From the NCBI GenBank assembly GCA_029226975.1, contig JAQXZB010000067.1, positions 1 to 59,417 on the forward strand: a stretch of 59,417 nt of DNA, written 5' to 3'. This document shows positions 19,271 to 28,832 of this stretch, one piece after another. A program made the translations under genes and the position numbers. Under the pieces are notes generated by a model. It saw only the letters and a program-made list of their open reading frames with translations. It did not search any database and was not told the DNA's origin. The first letter of the stretch is position 1, and every line of letters begins with the position of its first letter. This DNA is from Clostridiales bacterium (GTDB lineage: Bacteria; Bacillota; Clostridia; UBA1381).

Positions 19271-21215
19271 TTTTTTGCCGGTATGCCGTGAGGATATGGA
19301 AAAGCGCGGCTGGGATCAGCTTGACTTTTTGTATATAGTCGGCGATGCATATGTAGACCACCCAAGCTTCGGTCATGCCATAATTTCAAGAGTGCTTGAA
19401 TCGGCAGGCTACAAAGTGGGAATAGTCGCCCTGCCGGATTGGAACAAGATTGATGATTTTGTAAAGATGGGGAAGCCCCGTCTTGCGGTTTTGGTAAGCG
19501 CCGGAAATATAGACAGCATGGTAAATCACTATACCGCCCATAAAAAGAAAAGGCATGACGATGCATACGCTCCCTCAAACAAGGCGGGACAGCGCCCCGA
19601 TAGGGCGACCATTGTTTACTGCAACCGCGTAAGGCATGCGTTTAAGGATGTGCCGGTGCTTATAGGCGGCGTGGAGGCAAGTCTCAGACGTTTTGCCCAT
19701 TATGATTACTGGGATGATAAAATACGCCGCTCGATACTTTTTGACTCAAAGGCGGATATGCTTATGTTTGGTATGGGCGAAAAGCAGATTGTTCGGATTG
19801 CGGACAGATTAAACAATGGTGAGAAAATCAGTGAAATAACGGATATAAAGGGCACTTGCTATATAGCAAAGGACTATGACGAAAAAAATGCACAGGAAAT
19901 TCCCTCCTATGAGGAATGTGTAAACAGTAAGGAAAAATATGCCATATCCTGCCGTATTCAGTATTATGAGCAAAATCCCTATACGGGAAAAACCCTTGTG
20001 CAAAAGCACGGTGACAGGTATCTTGTGCAAAACCCGCCCATGGAACCGCTTGTAACCGAGGAGCTTGACCGGGTTTATGACCTGCCGTACATGAAAAATT
20101 ATCACCCCATGTACGAGGCTTTGGGCGGCATTGAAGCGATAAAGGAGGTCAAGTTTTCGCTTGCGGCAAACAGAGGCTGCTTTGGGAGCTGCAACTTCTG
20201 CGCACTGGCGTTTCACCAGGGCAGAATAGTAACCTCCCGAAGCGATGAGTCGCTTATAAGGGAAGCAAAGGAAATGACCAAGGACAAGGACTTTAAAGGA
20301 TATATCCATGACGTGGGCGGACCTACTGCCAATTTCAGAGGTCCGGCGTGTAAAAAACAGCTTGTTTCGGGAGCCTGTAAGGACAGGCAATGCCTGTTCC
20401 CAAAGCCCTGCAAAAACATGAAGATAGACCATAAAAGCTATCTTGAGCTTTTAAGAAAGCTAAGAAGCATTGACGGCGTTAAAAAGGTTTTTATACGTTC
20501 GGGTATACGCTTTGATTACCTGATAAACGATACCGATGATACATTTTTTTATGAGCTGTGCAAATACCATGTAAGCGGACAGCTCAAGGTTGCGCCGGAG
20601 CATATAAGCGACAATGTTTTAAAATATATGGGCAAGCCGGAAAATTCGGTATTTAATCGTTTTTGCGATAAGTTTTATAAAATAAACGAAAAAATAGGAA
20701 AAAAGCAGTATCTTGTGCCATATCTGATGTCAAGCCACCCCGGCTCGACACTGCACGATGCGATACGTCTTGCCCAATACCTTAAGGAACACAATATAAA
20801 TCCACAGCAGGTGCAGGATTTTTATCCCACACCGGGAACAATCTCGACCTGTATGTTCTATACCGGGCTTGACCCTTTTACCATGAAAAAGGTGTATGTA
20901 CCCAAAACACCCAAGGAAAAGGCAATGCAGCGGGCACTGCTGCAGTTTAGAAACCCGGAAAATTACCGCCTTGTGTATGAGGCGTTAAAAACTGCCGGAC
21001 GGGAGGATTTGATAGGCTATACAAGCCACTGTCTTATACGTCCGCCGCAGGGAAATATATTAAACGAAAATAATTTAAGGAGGAATAAAAATGGCAAAGC
21101 TGTTAATGGGAAAGGAAGTTTCGGCAAGAATAAAGGCCGAATTGTCAAAGGAGGCGCAGAAGCTAAAGGAGGAAGGAATAAATCCCGGTTTAGCGGTAAT
21201 CATCGTGGGCGATGA
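19251..21215 (+). CDS. ygiQ: YgiQ family radical SAM protein
   Basis: 654 residues from ATG 19251; ATGs at 19257 and 19260 are equally possible, and the ribosome site is weak. The family N-terminus ([30 protein letters not shown], given in outline) is present. The radical SAM cluster motif is GCFGSCNFC (near residue 308). A second Cys-rich patch ([15 protein letters not shown], near 370) is typical of this UPF0313 group. The reaction is unknown. The last 40 residues are a Gly/Lys/Arg/Asn-rich tail, also common in relatives, but here they are encoded across the start of folD: the stop lies 125 bp inside that gene in a different frame. Confidence 0.9.
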   Translation: MNMMKNDFLPVCREDMEKRGWDQLDFLYIVGDAYVDHPSFGHAIISRVLESAGYKVGIVALPDWNKIDDFVKMGKPRLAVLVSAGNIDSMVNHYTAHKKKRHDDAYAPSNKAGQRPDRATIVYCNRVRHAFKDVPVLIGGVEASLRRFAHYDYWDDKIRRSILFDSKADMLMFGMGEKQIVRIADRLNNGEKISEITDIKGTCYIAKDYDEKNAQEIPSYEECVNSKEKYAISCRIQYYEQNPYTGKTLVQKHGDRYLVQNPPMEPLVTEELDRVYDLPYMKNYHPMYEALGGIEAIKEVKFSLAANRGCFGSCNFCALAFHQGRIVTSRSDESLIREAKEMTKDKDFKGYIHDVGGPTANFRGPACKKQLVSGACKDRQCLFPKPCKNMKIDHKSYLELLRKLRSIDGVKKVFIRSGIRFDYLINDTDDTFFYELCKYHVSGQLKVAPEHISDNVLKYMGKPENSVFNRFCDKFYKINEKIGKKQYLVPYLMSSHPGSTLHDAIRLAQYLKEHNINPQQVQDFYPTPGTISTCMFYTGLDPFTMKKVYVPKTPKEKAMQRALLQFRNPENYRLVYEALKTAGREDLIGYTSHCLIRPPQGNILNENNLRRNKNGKAVNGKGSFGKNKGRIVKGGAEAKGGRNKSRFSGNHRGR

Positions 21216-21936
21216 CCCCGCAAGCCGCGTGTATGTAAACAACAAGAAAAAGGCGTGTGCCGAATGTGGAATTTATTCGGAGGAATACGCATTGCCCGGA
21301 GAAACATCACAGGAGGAGCTTTTAAGGCTTATAGACACTCTCAACAAAAAGCCGGAGATTTCGGGAATACTCGTGCAGCTTCCGGTTCCCAAGCACATTG
21401 ATGAAAAGACAATCATAAACGCCATAGATCCTAAAAAGGACGTGGATGCGTTCCACCCGGTAAATGTGGGTAAAATCATGGTCGGAGACTATGATTTTGT
21501 GCCCTGCACTCCCGCGGGTGTTATGGAGCTTATAAAGGAATCGGGCATTGACGTTGCGGGAAAGGAATGTGTTATTGTCGGAAGAAGCAATATAGTAGGC
21601 AAGCCCCAGGCAATGCTTTTACTGCATCAAAACGGCACTGTTACCGTATGCCATTCAAAAACACAAAATCTTAAGGAGCATACAAGGCGCGCGGATATAC
21701 TTGTAGCAGCAGTGGGCATACCCAATTTTATTACCGGGGACATGATAAAGCCCGGTGCGGTTGTAATTGACGTGGGCATTAACCGTTTGGAAAACAAAAA
21801 GCTTTGCGGTGATGTGGAGTTTGAAAGCGCAAAGGAGGTTGCCTCGGCAATAACGCCTGTTCCCGGCGGCGTGGGACCCATGACAATCGCCATGCTTATG
21901 AAAAATACATTAAAGGCAGCAGTAATTAACGGCTGA
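21091..21936 (+). CDS. folD: Bifunctional methylenetetrahydrofolate dehydrogenase/cyclohydrolase
   Basis: 281 residues, standard length. ATG 21091 is fixed by AAGGAGGA at about 21078-21085, although the start is inside the ygiQ frame. FolD interconverts methylene-, methenyl- and formyl-THF in one-carbon metabolism. Motifs: [20 protein letters not shown] with catalytic Lys of YxxxK (near residue 55), [13 protein letters not shown] (near 95), the Rossmann GRSNIVGKP (near 170), and [12 protein letters not shown] at the C-terminus. It ends the pcrA-ftsK-ygiQ-folD run at a GC-rich hairpin. Confidence 0.96.
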   Translation: MAKLLMGKEVSARIKAELSKEAQKLKEEGINPGLAVIIVGDDPASRVYVNNKKKACAECGIYSEEYALPGETSQEELLRLIDTLNKKPEISGILVQLPVPKHIDEKTIINAIDPKKDVDAFHPVNVGKIMVGDYDFVPCTPAGVMELIKESGIDVAGKECVIVGRSNIVGKPQAMLLLHQNGTVTVCHSKTQNLKEHTRRADILVAAVGIPNFITGDMIKPGAVVIDVGINRLENKKLCGDVEFESAKEVASAITPVPGGVGPMTIAMLMKNTLKAAVING

Positions 21937-21948
21937 TTAAATCGGTTT

Positions 21949-21972
21949 GGGGGCGGAGCGCGCTCCGTCCCC
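21949..21972. terminator. GC-rich hairpin between folD and the phosphoesterase gene
   Basis: GGGGGCGGAGCG joined to CGCTCCGTCCCC, a 24-nt near-perfect palindrome with one G-T pair, followed by TTTATATATTT on the + strand. It separates two convergent genes. The T tract is weak for the minus direction. Confidence 0.6.
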
Positions 21973-21981
21973 TTTATATAT

Positions 21982-22860
21982 TTAAAAATCATCTATATTT
22001 TCGGGACCTTCAAGGATTTGGCGGTTTGCGTAAAGTCCGGCGTCCTCTCTTACGGAAACAAACCATTTCACAAGGGCTATTTTGCCGTTTTCTATCTCAA
22101 TTCCGGTTATTCCGCCGGGATGAACACAGCATCCGTCGTTAAAATAAAGCCCATGTCCCGGCTTGGGATAAGCGGGTCTGTGGGTGTGACCGGCTATGAG
22201 CATTATCTGCCGGGATTTTGCATAGGCAGACAGCTTTTTTTCTATTATCTCTTTTTTTCTGTGAGTGCGTGCCGCACCTGTTGGCGCACAAAAGCCGATA
22301 AGCTCCAAAGGGCGCCAGAAATACCGTACCAAAAACCGCGCAAGCGGCCAAAACGTATCGTTTAAAAGGCTTGCCTGATGCCCGTGAACAAGCAAAAGCC
22401 TTTTTTTGCTGTCAGCATCCTCTAAAATAAGTCCCTCCGGGATTTCTATGCTGGGAAACAGACTGCATTCCTCGCCATCGCAGTAAAGACTGCAAAGCTC
22501 TTTGTCAGCAAGCCGTCTGCGACGTTTTACAATATCATGATTTCCGTAGAGCATATACAGACGGTTATCATTATAAAATTTCGACATAATGCGAAAAATA
22601 TCGCTGTGAGCCGTGATAATGGGCTGAATTTGGCGGTTTTCCCACAGCTCATCACCGTCGCCTATCTCAATATAGCTAAAGCCGTTTTTGTAATAGTATT
22701 CAAGGGCGGCATAATGCAAAATCCTGTTGGGAAGAAAGTTATCGCCGGTATTGCCCTGACCCCGGTGGCAGTCGCTCATGATTATAAATTTTGCACTTTT
22801 GTCAAAGGACAGCACCGGCGCCTCCTTATAAACACAGCAAAGCCTTTTCGATGCGGACAT
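21982..22860 (-). CDS. Calcineurin-like metallophosphoesterase
   Basis: 292 residues. Start ATG 22860 (MSASKRLCCV) is preferred over an upstream in-frame ATG because AAGGAGGG (about 22868-22875) lies upstream. Dimetal phosphoesterase motifs: IIMSDCHRGQG (near residue 27), GDGDELWENRQ (near 70), GNHDIVKRR (near 105), LLVHGHQ (near 160) and GHTHRP (near 220). The layout resembles UDP-2,3-diacylglucosamine hydrolase-like and related cytoplasmic phosphoesterases, but no lipid A genes are present, so the substrate is unknown. It is convergent with folD and divergent from comEC. Confidence 0.88.
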   Translation of the reverse strand: MSASKRLCCVYKEAPVLSFDKSAKFIIMSDCHRGQGNTGDNFLPNRILHYAALEYYYKNGFSYIEIGDGDELWENRQIQPIITAHSDIFRIMSKFYNDNRLYMLYGNHDIVKRRRRLADKELCSLYCDGEECSLFPSIEIPEGLILEDADSKKRLLLVHGHQASLLNDTFWPLARFLVRYFWRPLELIGFCAPTGAARTHRKKEIIEKKLSAYAKSRQIMLIAGHTHRPAYPKPGHGLYFNDGCCVHPGGITGIEIENGKIALVKWFVSVREDAGLYANRQILEGPENIDDF

Positions 22861-22900
22861 TTCTTTCCCTCCTTTTAATGCTGTAACCAAAGCCTGCTTT

Positions 22901-22930
22901 ATAATATTCACAGACCGCCCGTTATGTGAA
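22901..22930 (-). promoter_or_regulatory. Probable promoter of the phosphoesterase
   Basis: On the minus strand: TTCACA (22930-22925), 18-bp spacer, TATTAT (22906-22901), 41 bp before the start codon. Confidence 0.45.
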
Positions 22931-22938
22931 AAAATGTG

Positions 22939-22967
22939 TTGACGTTTAAAGAAAAAAGTGATAAAAT
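22939..22967 (+). promoter_or_regulatory. Promoter for comEC
   Basis: TTGACG (22939-22944), 17-bp spacer, TAAAAT (22962-22967) with TGA extended -10. The leader to the start codon is about 85 nt. Confidence 0.7.
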
Positions 22968-23058
22968 ATAGATAAAATGACGGTTTTTGTTCGCTGCTGT
23001 TGTATTTTGCAAAACCGAATATTATTTTTGATTTTACATAAAAAAGGAGAGTTGCAAT

Positions 23059-25353
23059 ATGCTTGTCTTTGCCGCATCGGGGCTGGCACTTGGAATTTTA
23101 ACATATGAATGTATAAGCCTTGTTACGGCACTGGCAGCGGCGGCTTTGGGCTTGACAGCGGGAGTTTTGTTGCTCATTATAAAGCGTGAAGCGGCCGGTA
23201 TGTGGCTTATGATTGCGGCAGCGGTATTTTTGTTTGGTAGGGGCTATGCAAAATACAGCGCCGATCCCGCAAACCGAGGGCTTTATGATTTTACTGACTC
23301 CCATTGTGTTATTACCGCAAGAGTGTGTGAGCTTCCGGAAAAATATGAGGATATGTACAGGTATGTCGTCCAAGCCAAGGAAATTCGTTATGACAATAAG
23401 ATACATAATGTAAACGAACGAGTGATTATAACAAGTCCCAACCGCTACGAATTTAACGATACCGCAGAGTTTACGGCAAGACTTAAAGAAATTGCCGGGA
23501 GCATGAATGAATACGGCTTTGACGCGGCGCGGTATTACAAGTCCAAGGGCATTTATTTCCGCGCTTATTCCGTAAGCGACACCCTCTCGGACAAGCGTTT
23601 AAAAAGCTATTCGATTTTTACTGCGGCAAATAAGCTAAGATATGCCGTATCGGGACTTATCGACCGGTATTTTTCGGGAGATAAAAACGCTGTTTTAAAG
23701 GCTGTGTTAATAGGTGATCTGAGTGGATTTTCCGAGGAATATGAAGACGTGCTTTTAAAAACGGGGCTTAGGAGATATTTTTATCAGGCGTATATCCATG
23801 TGATGCTGATAATGCTCTTTATAGGCGCGCTCTCGGCGGTCGTTCCCAAAAAGATCAGGGTATATCTGCTGTGCGCCCTGCTCTTGATATACTGCTGCAG
23901 CTCCTGCGGCAGTCCTGTTGCGGTTAAAGCTGTGCTGATTGCGGGAGGAGTGGTTTTATCAAAACGATTTTTGGGATATGTGCATAAGCCCTCTGTCATT
24001 GCGCTTACAGTAATTATTATGCTTGCTATGCGTCCGATGCTTGCCTTTAACGGCGGCTTTGTCATGGGTGTGGGCGGAACAATTTTGGTGTTTATGTTCG
24101 GGAATTGGATGAACGATAAGCTTTATTTTATAGAAAGCCGAATTGTAAGACGTTATACCGCAGTCAGTCTTATATGCACCGTAGGTATGCTTGGAATAGG
24201 CGCATGCTTTTGGGGCGGTATCGGGATTTACAGTATTGCTTTGGGTCTTTGGTGCATGGGGCTTACGGTTTTAATAATTATTCTTGCTATACCCATGCTT
24301 TTAATGCTTGCCGTTTTCGGGTCGGCTCCGATTTTTTCGTATGCTGCCGCCTGTCCGGTATATATTTATCTTAAGCTTCCCTATATTGCGCAGAACATGA
24401 AATTGGCACATATAAATCTACCCTCGCCCTCATACGGAGTTATAGCAATAAACATACTGCTCATAGCCGCATTTTACCGTCATATTCGTAAAAAAACTGC
24501 AAAGATATTTCTTGCGGCCGCAGTGGTTGTCGTAATCCTTATGCTGCCGGGGCAGATAATGCGTACACACAGGGCGGAGCTTACGTTTGTAAATGTCGGA
24601 CAGGGTGACGGAGCACTAATAAGCATACCCTACAGAACAAATATCATTATCGACGGCGGAGGCGGAGGGGAGTATTCGGATTATGACCCCGGAGAAAAGG
24701 TGTTTGTGCCTTATCTTACCTCTCACGGCAAAACCAAAATAGAAGCGGCGTTTATAAGCCATTTCCACCGCGACCATGTACAGGGTGTGATTAGGGCCGT
24801 TGAAAACCTTAAGGTACTTAGGGTATTTGCACCGGTATGCAGTGACGATAATGAGCTTAAGCGGGAGCTTGAAGATGCGGCTCAAAAGAGCGGAACTCAG
24901 ATTTACTATATAGACAGCGATACGCGCATAAGCTTTAAAAGCGGCTTGGAGTTGGAGGTATTTGTACCTGATGAACGAACGCGTCTTAGTGAGGATGAAA
25001 ACGATACAAGCCTTATGATAAATGTAAAATACGGCAAATTTAACACTCTCTTTACCGGTGATATGACAAAATTTTCACAGCAGAGCATGGTTTTGGGCGG
25101 CAGAGTGGAAGAATGTGAGGTTTTAAAGGTACCGCATCATGGCTCCGGCGGCTCGGCATACGCAAAATTTTTTGAAGCGGCATCTCCCGAAGCCGCGGTT
25201 ATAAGCTTAGGCGAAAACAATATGTACGGCTTTCCCCATGAAAAAATGCTCGATATTCTGGCGGGAACACAGATATTCAGGACGGATGAGAACGGGGATA
25301 TAAAGGTAATTGCCGAAAAAAGCGGAGAATATGAGATAAAGACCTATAAATAG
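23059..25353 (+). CDS. comEC: ComEC/Rec2 family DNA uptake channel
   Basis: 764 residues, the usual length. Start ATG 23059 with AAGGAG about 10 nt upstream. Order: N-terminal membrane helices (1-60), an OB-like DUF4131 region (about 80-160), the polytopic competence domain (about 195-490), and a C-terminal metallo-beta-lactamase-like domain (VNVGQGDGALI near 515; metal motif SHFHRDHVQG near 570; LFTGD near 665; VPHHGSGGS near 690). In competent bacteria it passes single-stranded DNA across the cytoplasmic membrane, the C-terminal domain being a likely nuclease. No other com gene is adjacent, so active competence is not shown. Confidence 0.92.
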   Translation: MLVFAASGLALGILTYECISLVTALAAAALGLTAGVLLLIIKREAAGMWLMIAAAVFLFGRGYAKYSADPANRGLYDFTDSHCVITARVCELPEKYEDMYRYVVQAKEIRYDNKIHNVNERVIITSPNRYEFNDTAEFTARLKEIAGSMNEYGFDAARYYKSKGIYFRAYSVSDTLSDKRLKSYSIFTAANKLRYAVSGLIDRYFSGDKNAVLKAVLIGDLSGFSEEYEDVLLKTGLRRYFYQAYIHVMLIMLFIGALSAVVPKKIRVYLLCALLLIYCCSSCGSPVAVKAVLIAGGVVLSKRFLGYVHKPSVIALTVIIMLAMRPMLAFNGGFVMGVGGTILVFMFGNWMNDKLYFIESRIVRRYTAVSLICTVGMLGIGACFWGGIGIYSIALGLWCMGLTVLIIILAIPMLLMLAVFGSAPIFSYAAACPVYIYLKLPYIAQNMKLAHINLPSPSYGVIAINILLIAAFYRHIRKKTAKIFLAAAVVVVILMLPGQIMRTHRAELTFVNVGQGDGALISIPYRTNIIIDGGGGGEYSDYDPGEKVFVPYLTSHGKTKIEAAFISHFHRDHVQGVIRAVENLKVLRVFAPVCSDDNELKRELEDAAQKSGTQIYYIDSDTRISFKSGLELEVFVPDERTRLSEDENDTSLMINVKYGKFNTLFTGDMTKFSQQSMVLGGRVEECEVLKVPHHGSGGSAYAKFFEAASPEAAVISLGENNMYGFPHEKMLDILAGTQIFRTDENGDIKVIAEKSGEYEIKTYK

Positions 25354-25368
25354 CCCATAAAAAGGGAA

Positions 25369-25393
25369 GGCATAGCGCACAAGGCGCTATGCC
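25369..25393. terminator. Perfect 10-bp hairpin after comEC
   Basis: GGCATAGCGC, loop ACAAG, GCGCTATGCC. No T run follows in either direction, so it may be a transcript-end structure rather than a canonical terminator. Confidence 0.4.
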
Positions 25394-25495
25394 GGGATGA
25401 TTGATTATGGAATATAAGTCACATTCCATTTCTATTATAATACATTTTTTTGAAAAAAGCAAGCCCTTTTGAAGAAAAATTAGCAAAAGGTAACA

Positions 25496-25948
25496 TTATT
25501 CGGCATATTTTTTTCTGTTGTGAAGCTTTGAGAGGATTATTTTTGTTACAGCCGCCACCGAAATGACGCCTACGGCAACGCCGAAGCCGACAACAGCAGT
25601 ATAAACGGCGTTTTGGGCAAAGGCGGGAAAATCCTTTCTGAATACGGAATACATCGTATAATACAGATAGCTTCCGGGCATAAGTGGGATAAGCGACGGG
25701 GTAAGAAATACCGTTACCGGCGCGCGCAATATCCTGGCGCAGATTTCGGAGTACAAAGAAACCGCCGCCGCACCGGCAAGACTTGACGTAAACAGACCGG
25801 TACCCATTGCCATAAATATCAGATAAACTCCGCAGGAAATCAGTCCGCCCAAAGCCGCTGTGGGAATACGTCTTAAATCCAGTCTAAACATTATGGAAAG
25901 TCCCACTGTTCCGGAAACCGAGGTTATAAGCATTATTGCATTGCTCAT
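25496..25948 (-). CDS. Threonine/serine exporter small subunit (ThrE_2, DUF3815)
   Basis: 150 residues with about four to five membrane helices. Features such as FRLDLRRIPTAALGGLISCGVYL, SEICARILRAPVTVFLTPSLIPLMPGSYLYY match the YjjB-like half of split ThrE exporters. Its start ATG overlaps the stop of the upstream gene by 4 bp (ATGA, 25945-25948), so both halves are translated together. Together they probably export threonine and serine or related small molecules, using the proton gradient. Confidence 0.85.
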   Translation of the reverse strand: MSNAIMLITSVSGTVGLSIMFRLDLRRIPTAALGGLISCGVYLIFMAMGTGLFTSSLAGAAAVSLYSEICARILRAPVTVFLTPSLIPLMPGSYLYYTMYSVFRKDFPAFAQNAVYTAVVGFGVAVGVISVAAVTKIILSKLHNRKKYAE

Positions 25949-26721
25949 ACGGCAACACCTCCCGTAAGAGCAAGACCCAGAGCAAAGCCTAAAGCAATGG
26001 CAACCGCAAGCAGCAGGGCTTGTATAAGTCTTGACGAGCCGGCTATAATATCATCGCATATCATGTCACGCAGAGCATTGCCTATAGCCATACCCGGAAT
26101 TAAAAGCATTATTGTGCCTATCATTATGCTGTCGAGGCTTTTTCCCAACCCGAGCATTACCAGTATATGCGACAGGGCTCCGGCAATGGCACAGACAAGC
26201 AGTGTATAAATAATTCGGTTTATGACCTTGCTGTGGTTTAAATCTATAAAGGTTATTATAAGCGCTATTATACAAGCGCATACGGCGTCCGAAATACTTC
26301 CGCCGAAATACAAAGTCCATGACAAAACCGCACACACCGCTCCGGGGTAGGCAAGAGCGCGGCTGTAGGGTACGCTTCGCTCAACGTGCGCCAAAAGCCC
26401 GGCAAACACATGGGGCGGCGGAGGCTCCTTGCATATGCGCCGGGAAAGGGAATTTAAGCGTTCAAGACGGTGGAGATTAGTTCCCGTTTGTCCTATACGC
26501 CGCGTTTGGGTGTACTGTGTGCCGTCGGGCATAATAATTGTGCCGGTTATAAGAGAAAGTATGGAAAATATCTCTATGCGCTTTGCGCCGTAAGCGCGGC
26601 ATATGCGCTTTGCACTGTCCTCGCTGCGGCTGACCTCGCCGCCGCATTCAAGCATACATCTGCCCATATCAAGGGCAAGTCCCAGTATATCGTTGAAATT
26701 ATATTCATTGTTTTGTTCCAT
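25945..26721 (-). CDS. Threonine/serine exporter large subunit (ThrE, DUF1212)
   Basis: 258 residues. The cytoplasmic N-terminal part has the DUF1212 signature ALDMGRCMLECGGEVSRSEDSAKRI (in outline, near residue 15) and RIGQTGTNLHRLERLNSLSRRI (near 80). Five membrane helices follow, including LIPGMAIGNALRDMICDDIIAG (near 205). This is the YjjP-like half of a split ThrE exporter. GGAGTG precedes the ATG at 26721. Expressed from the promoter at 26742-26770 and coupled to the DUF3815 gene. Confidence 0.87.
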   Translation of the reverse strand: MEQNNEYNFNDILGLALDMGRCMLECGGEVSRSEDSAKRICRAYGAKRIEIFSILSLITGTIIMPDGTQYTQTRRIGQTGTNLHRLERLNSLSRRICKEPPPPHVFAGLLAHVERSVPYSRALAYPGAVCAVLSWTLYFGGSISDAVCACIIALIITFIDLNHSKVINRIIYTLLVCAIAGALSHILVMLGLGKSLDSIMIGTIMLLIPGMAIGNALRDMICDDIIAGSSRLIQALLLAVAIALGFALGLALTGGVAV

Positions 26722-26741
26722 AAAGCATCACTCCGGATATA

Positions 26742-26770
26742 AGTATAACATTATTATTGCACATTTTCAA
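26742..26770 (-). promoter_or_regulatory. Promoter for the ThrE gene pair
   Basis: Minus strand: TTGAAA (26770-26765), 17-bp spacer, TATACT (26747-26742), 20 bp before the start codon. Confidence 0.7.
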
Positions 26771-26864
26771 TAAAAAATATATTTTTAAATTTATTTGTAT
26801 GGAGTTGACAAAAAAGCGGTTGATGCAATGAAAAGAGAATACGGTGATGGGGCTGAGAAATAAG

Positions 26865-27545
26865 CTATAGCTTTACATCAATGTAACGGTTTATTTTAAG
26901 CTCATCAGCCCTAACAAAACAATCCAGGGCGTTTATGCTCACACCTGCGCGTCTTGCTTCGAGCAAAGCGTCGGCAAATTCCGGGTGCGTTTTGCGGTTG
27001 GGAGTAAAATATCGGCACATTTCCATTTGAATAATAAAAAATATATATGCTTCATATCCCTCCTTTACACATTCGCACAGCTCCCTTATATGCTTCACGC
27101 CCCGATCTGTGGGAGCGTCCGGGAACAGCGCAATGCCGTTTTCCTCAAGGGTAACACCCTTTATTTCGGCAAAAATTTTGCGGCTGCCCGCTTCCATATA
27201 AAAGTCAAAACGGGAATTTTTGTATTTGCACTCGGGCTTTATCAAGGACAGATTTTCTAAAAAACCGCCGCTTTTTGCCCATTCTCCGAAAACGGCGTTG
27301 GGAGCCTGACTGTCTATATTTACGGGGCTGCCGTTTTTTAGGACTGTTATTAAATCATACTTGGTTTTTCTCGCGGGATTGCTTGATTTTTGAACATACA
27401 CCTTTGCACCCTCAAATAAAAGCTCTTTGCATCTTCCTGTGTTTTTTACATGGCAGATTTCAAGACTGCCGTTTATCTCGATTTGGGCAATAAAACGATT
27501 GGGTCTTGAAATAAATATTCCCGGTAATATATTATCGTATTTCAT
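26865..27545 (-). CDS. sfsA: SfsA family protein (sugar fermentation stimulation protein A)
   Basis: 226 residues, standard length. OB-like N-terminal part with RFIAQIEINGSLEICHVKNTGRCKELL (residues 18-44, outline) and a nuclease-like C-terminal part with SRFDFYMEAGSRKIFAEIKGVTL (near 115) and FPDAPTDRGVKHI (near 145). Acidic and Lys residues in the FDFY and AEIKG strands match PD-(D/E)xK-type nuclease cores. The family binds DNA; its physiological role is unsettled. Transcribed from a perfect consensus promoter, divergent from the zinc-ribbon operon. Confidence 0.93.
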   Translation of the reverse strand: MKYDNILPGIFISRPNRFIAQIEINGSLEICHVKNTGRCKELLFEGAKVYVQKSSNPARKTKYDLITVLKNGSPVNIDSQAPNAVFGEWAKSGGFLENLSLIKPECKYKNSRFDFYMEAGSRKIFAEIKGVTLEENGIALFPDAPTDRGVKHIRELCECVKEGYEAYIFFIIQMEMCRYFTPNRKTHPEFADALLEARRAGVSINALDCFVRADELKINRYIDVKL

Positions 27546-27575
27546 GGCATATCCTCCTCGTTTTGTTACACTATT

Positions 27576-27604
27576 ATTATATGTGCTGTCGGATAGGTTG
27601 TCAA
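27576..27604 (-). promoter_or_regulatory. Consensus promoter for sfsA
   Basis: Minus strand: TTGACA (27604-27599), 17-bp spacer, TATAAT (27581-27576). Both hexamers match the consensus exactly. Confidence 0.85.
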
Positions 27605-27640
27605 TATCTTAAATGAAAGAAATTATTTTTCTTAAATAAA

Positions 27641-27669
27641 TTGACAAATCTTACTTCATACTATATAAT
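27641..27669 (+). promoter_or_regulatory. Consensus promoter for the YdjGHI-like operon
   Basis: TTGACA (27641-27646), 17-bp spacer, TATAAT (27664-27669), both exact. This suggests strong housekeeping expression rather than the ECF sigma-W control known for the B. subtilis operon. Confidence 0.85.
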
Positions 27670-27732
27670 AAAAATAAGAAATTACACCAAATTACAGACG
27701 CTGTGAATTTATATGTAAAAGGAGGTACAGTA

Positions 27733-28818
27733 ATGGACACAATCCAAAATTACAAATGTCCCTGCTGCGGCGCTCCGCTTGTATTTGACGGAAAAAGTCA
27801 AGAACTTAAGTGCCAATCCTGCCGGAATACTTTTTCTATGGAAACCATGGAGCAGATGACGGGTGCTGAGCAGGCTGCGAAGGGCGAATCCAAGTTTGAT
27901 TGGGAGCATTACGAGCCGAGAAGCTTTGAGGATAACGGCGGTGTTGAGCTTTCAGACTACTCCTGTCCGTCATGCGGTGCGCAAATCACCGGTGATGATA
28001 CAATGGGTGCAACTGTATGCCCCTATTGCGGAAACTCAACCATTGTAAAGGGACAGTTTGAGGGAACACTCAGACCGGATTACATAATTCCTTTTAAGGT
28101 GGACAAAAAAACTGCAATGACGGCGTTTGAGGAGGATTTTAAGAAGGCGCCTTTTTTGCCGGACGAATTTAAAAGTAAGAAAAAGATCGAGGAAATGGCG
28201 GGGGTTTATGTCCCGTTTTGGATGTTTGACTGCGACTGCAATGCAGCAATTTCATACCGCGCACAGCTGGTAACTCACTGGAGCGATTCCGATTACAATT
28301 ATATAAAAACAGATTATTTCAAGCTTTTCAGAAGCGGAAGCGTGGGCTTTGCCAATATCCCCGTTGACGGCTCAAAAAAAGCCGATGATGCTTATATGGA
28401 GGCGGTTGAGCCTTTTGATTACAGCGCGGCGGTGGAATTTAACAGCGCATATTTATCCGGATACCTCGCGGATAAATATGATGTTACGGCACAGGAAAGC
28501 GTGGTGCGGGCAAATGAGCGCGTTAAAAATTCTACGGTATCGGTCTTTGAATCCACAACCGGGGGCTACGTTTCGGTTACTCCGGAAAATTCGAGCATAA
28601 GCTTCTCAAACGGAAAAATCAGGTATTCTCTGCTGCCGGTATGGATGCTTAATATAAAATATAACAATACCATGTATAAATTTGCGATAAACGGTCAGAC
28701 GGGCAAGGTCGTGGGGGAATATCCGGTTGACAAGAGCAAGAAACGGCGCTTTTTTGCAAAGGTGTTGGGTATATCCTATGTAGCTGCTGCAATTTTAGCG
28801 TATCTGCTGCTGCGCTGA
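27733..28818 (+). CDS. Zinc-ribbon membrane protein, YdjG-like
   Basis: 361 residues from ATG 27733, with GGAGGT at 27721-27726. Two N-terminal Cys4 ribbons (YKCPCCGAPLVF...CQSC near residues 8-30; YSCPSCGAQI...CPYCGN near 78-98) precede a long soluble domain (YIIPFKVDKKTAMTAFEEDF; GVYVPFWMFDCD; RYSLLPVWMLNIKYN). One membrane helix closes the protein (AKVLGISYVAAAILAYLLLR). This matches YdjG of the B. subtilis ydjFGHI locus, sometimes annotated as TFIIB-type zinc ribbon protein. Its partners YdjH (TPM) and YdjI (SPFH) follow, so it probably belongs to an envelope-stress assembly at the membrane; the pspA homologue that leads the B. subtilis operon is absent. Confidence 0.82.
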   Translation: MDTIQNYKCPCCGAPLVFDGKSQELKCQSCRNTFSMETMEQMTGAEQAAKGESKFDWEHYEPRSFEDNGGVELSDYSCPSCGAQITGDDTMGATVCPYCGNSTIVKGQFEGTLRPDYIIPFKVDKKTAMTAFEEDFKKAPFLPDEFKSKKKIEEMAGVYVPFWMFDCDCNAAISYRAQLVTHWSDSDYNYIKTDYFKLFRSGSVGFANIPVDGSKKADDAYMEAVEPFDYSAAVEFNSAYLSGYLADKYDVTAQESVVRANERVKNSTVSVFESTTGGYVSVTPENSSISFSNGKIRYSLLPVWMLNIKYNNTMYKFAINGQTGKVVGEYPVDKSKKRRFFAKVLGISYVAAAILAYLLLR

Positions 28819-28832
28819 GGGGGGGTGTAACT

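Noticed and set aside
26790-26864. Short + strand frame reading GVDKKAVDAMKREYGDGAEK before a stop
   Set aside because: Protein-like composition and a nearby TTGACA, but no -10, no convincing start and only about 20 codons; too little to call a gene or remnant.
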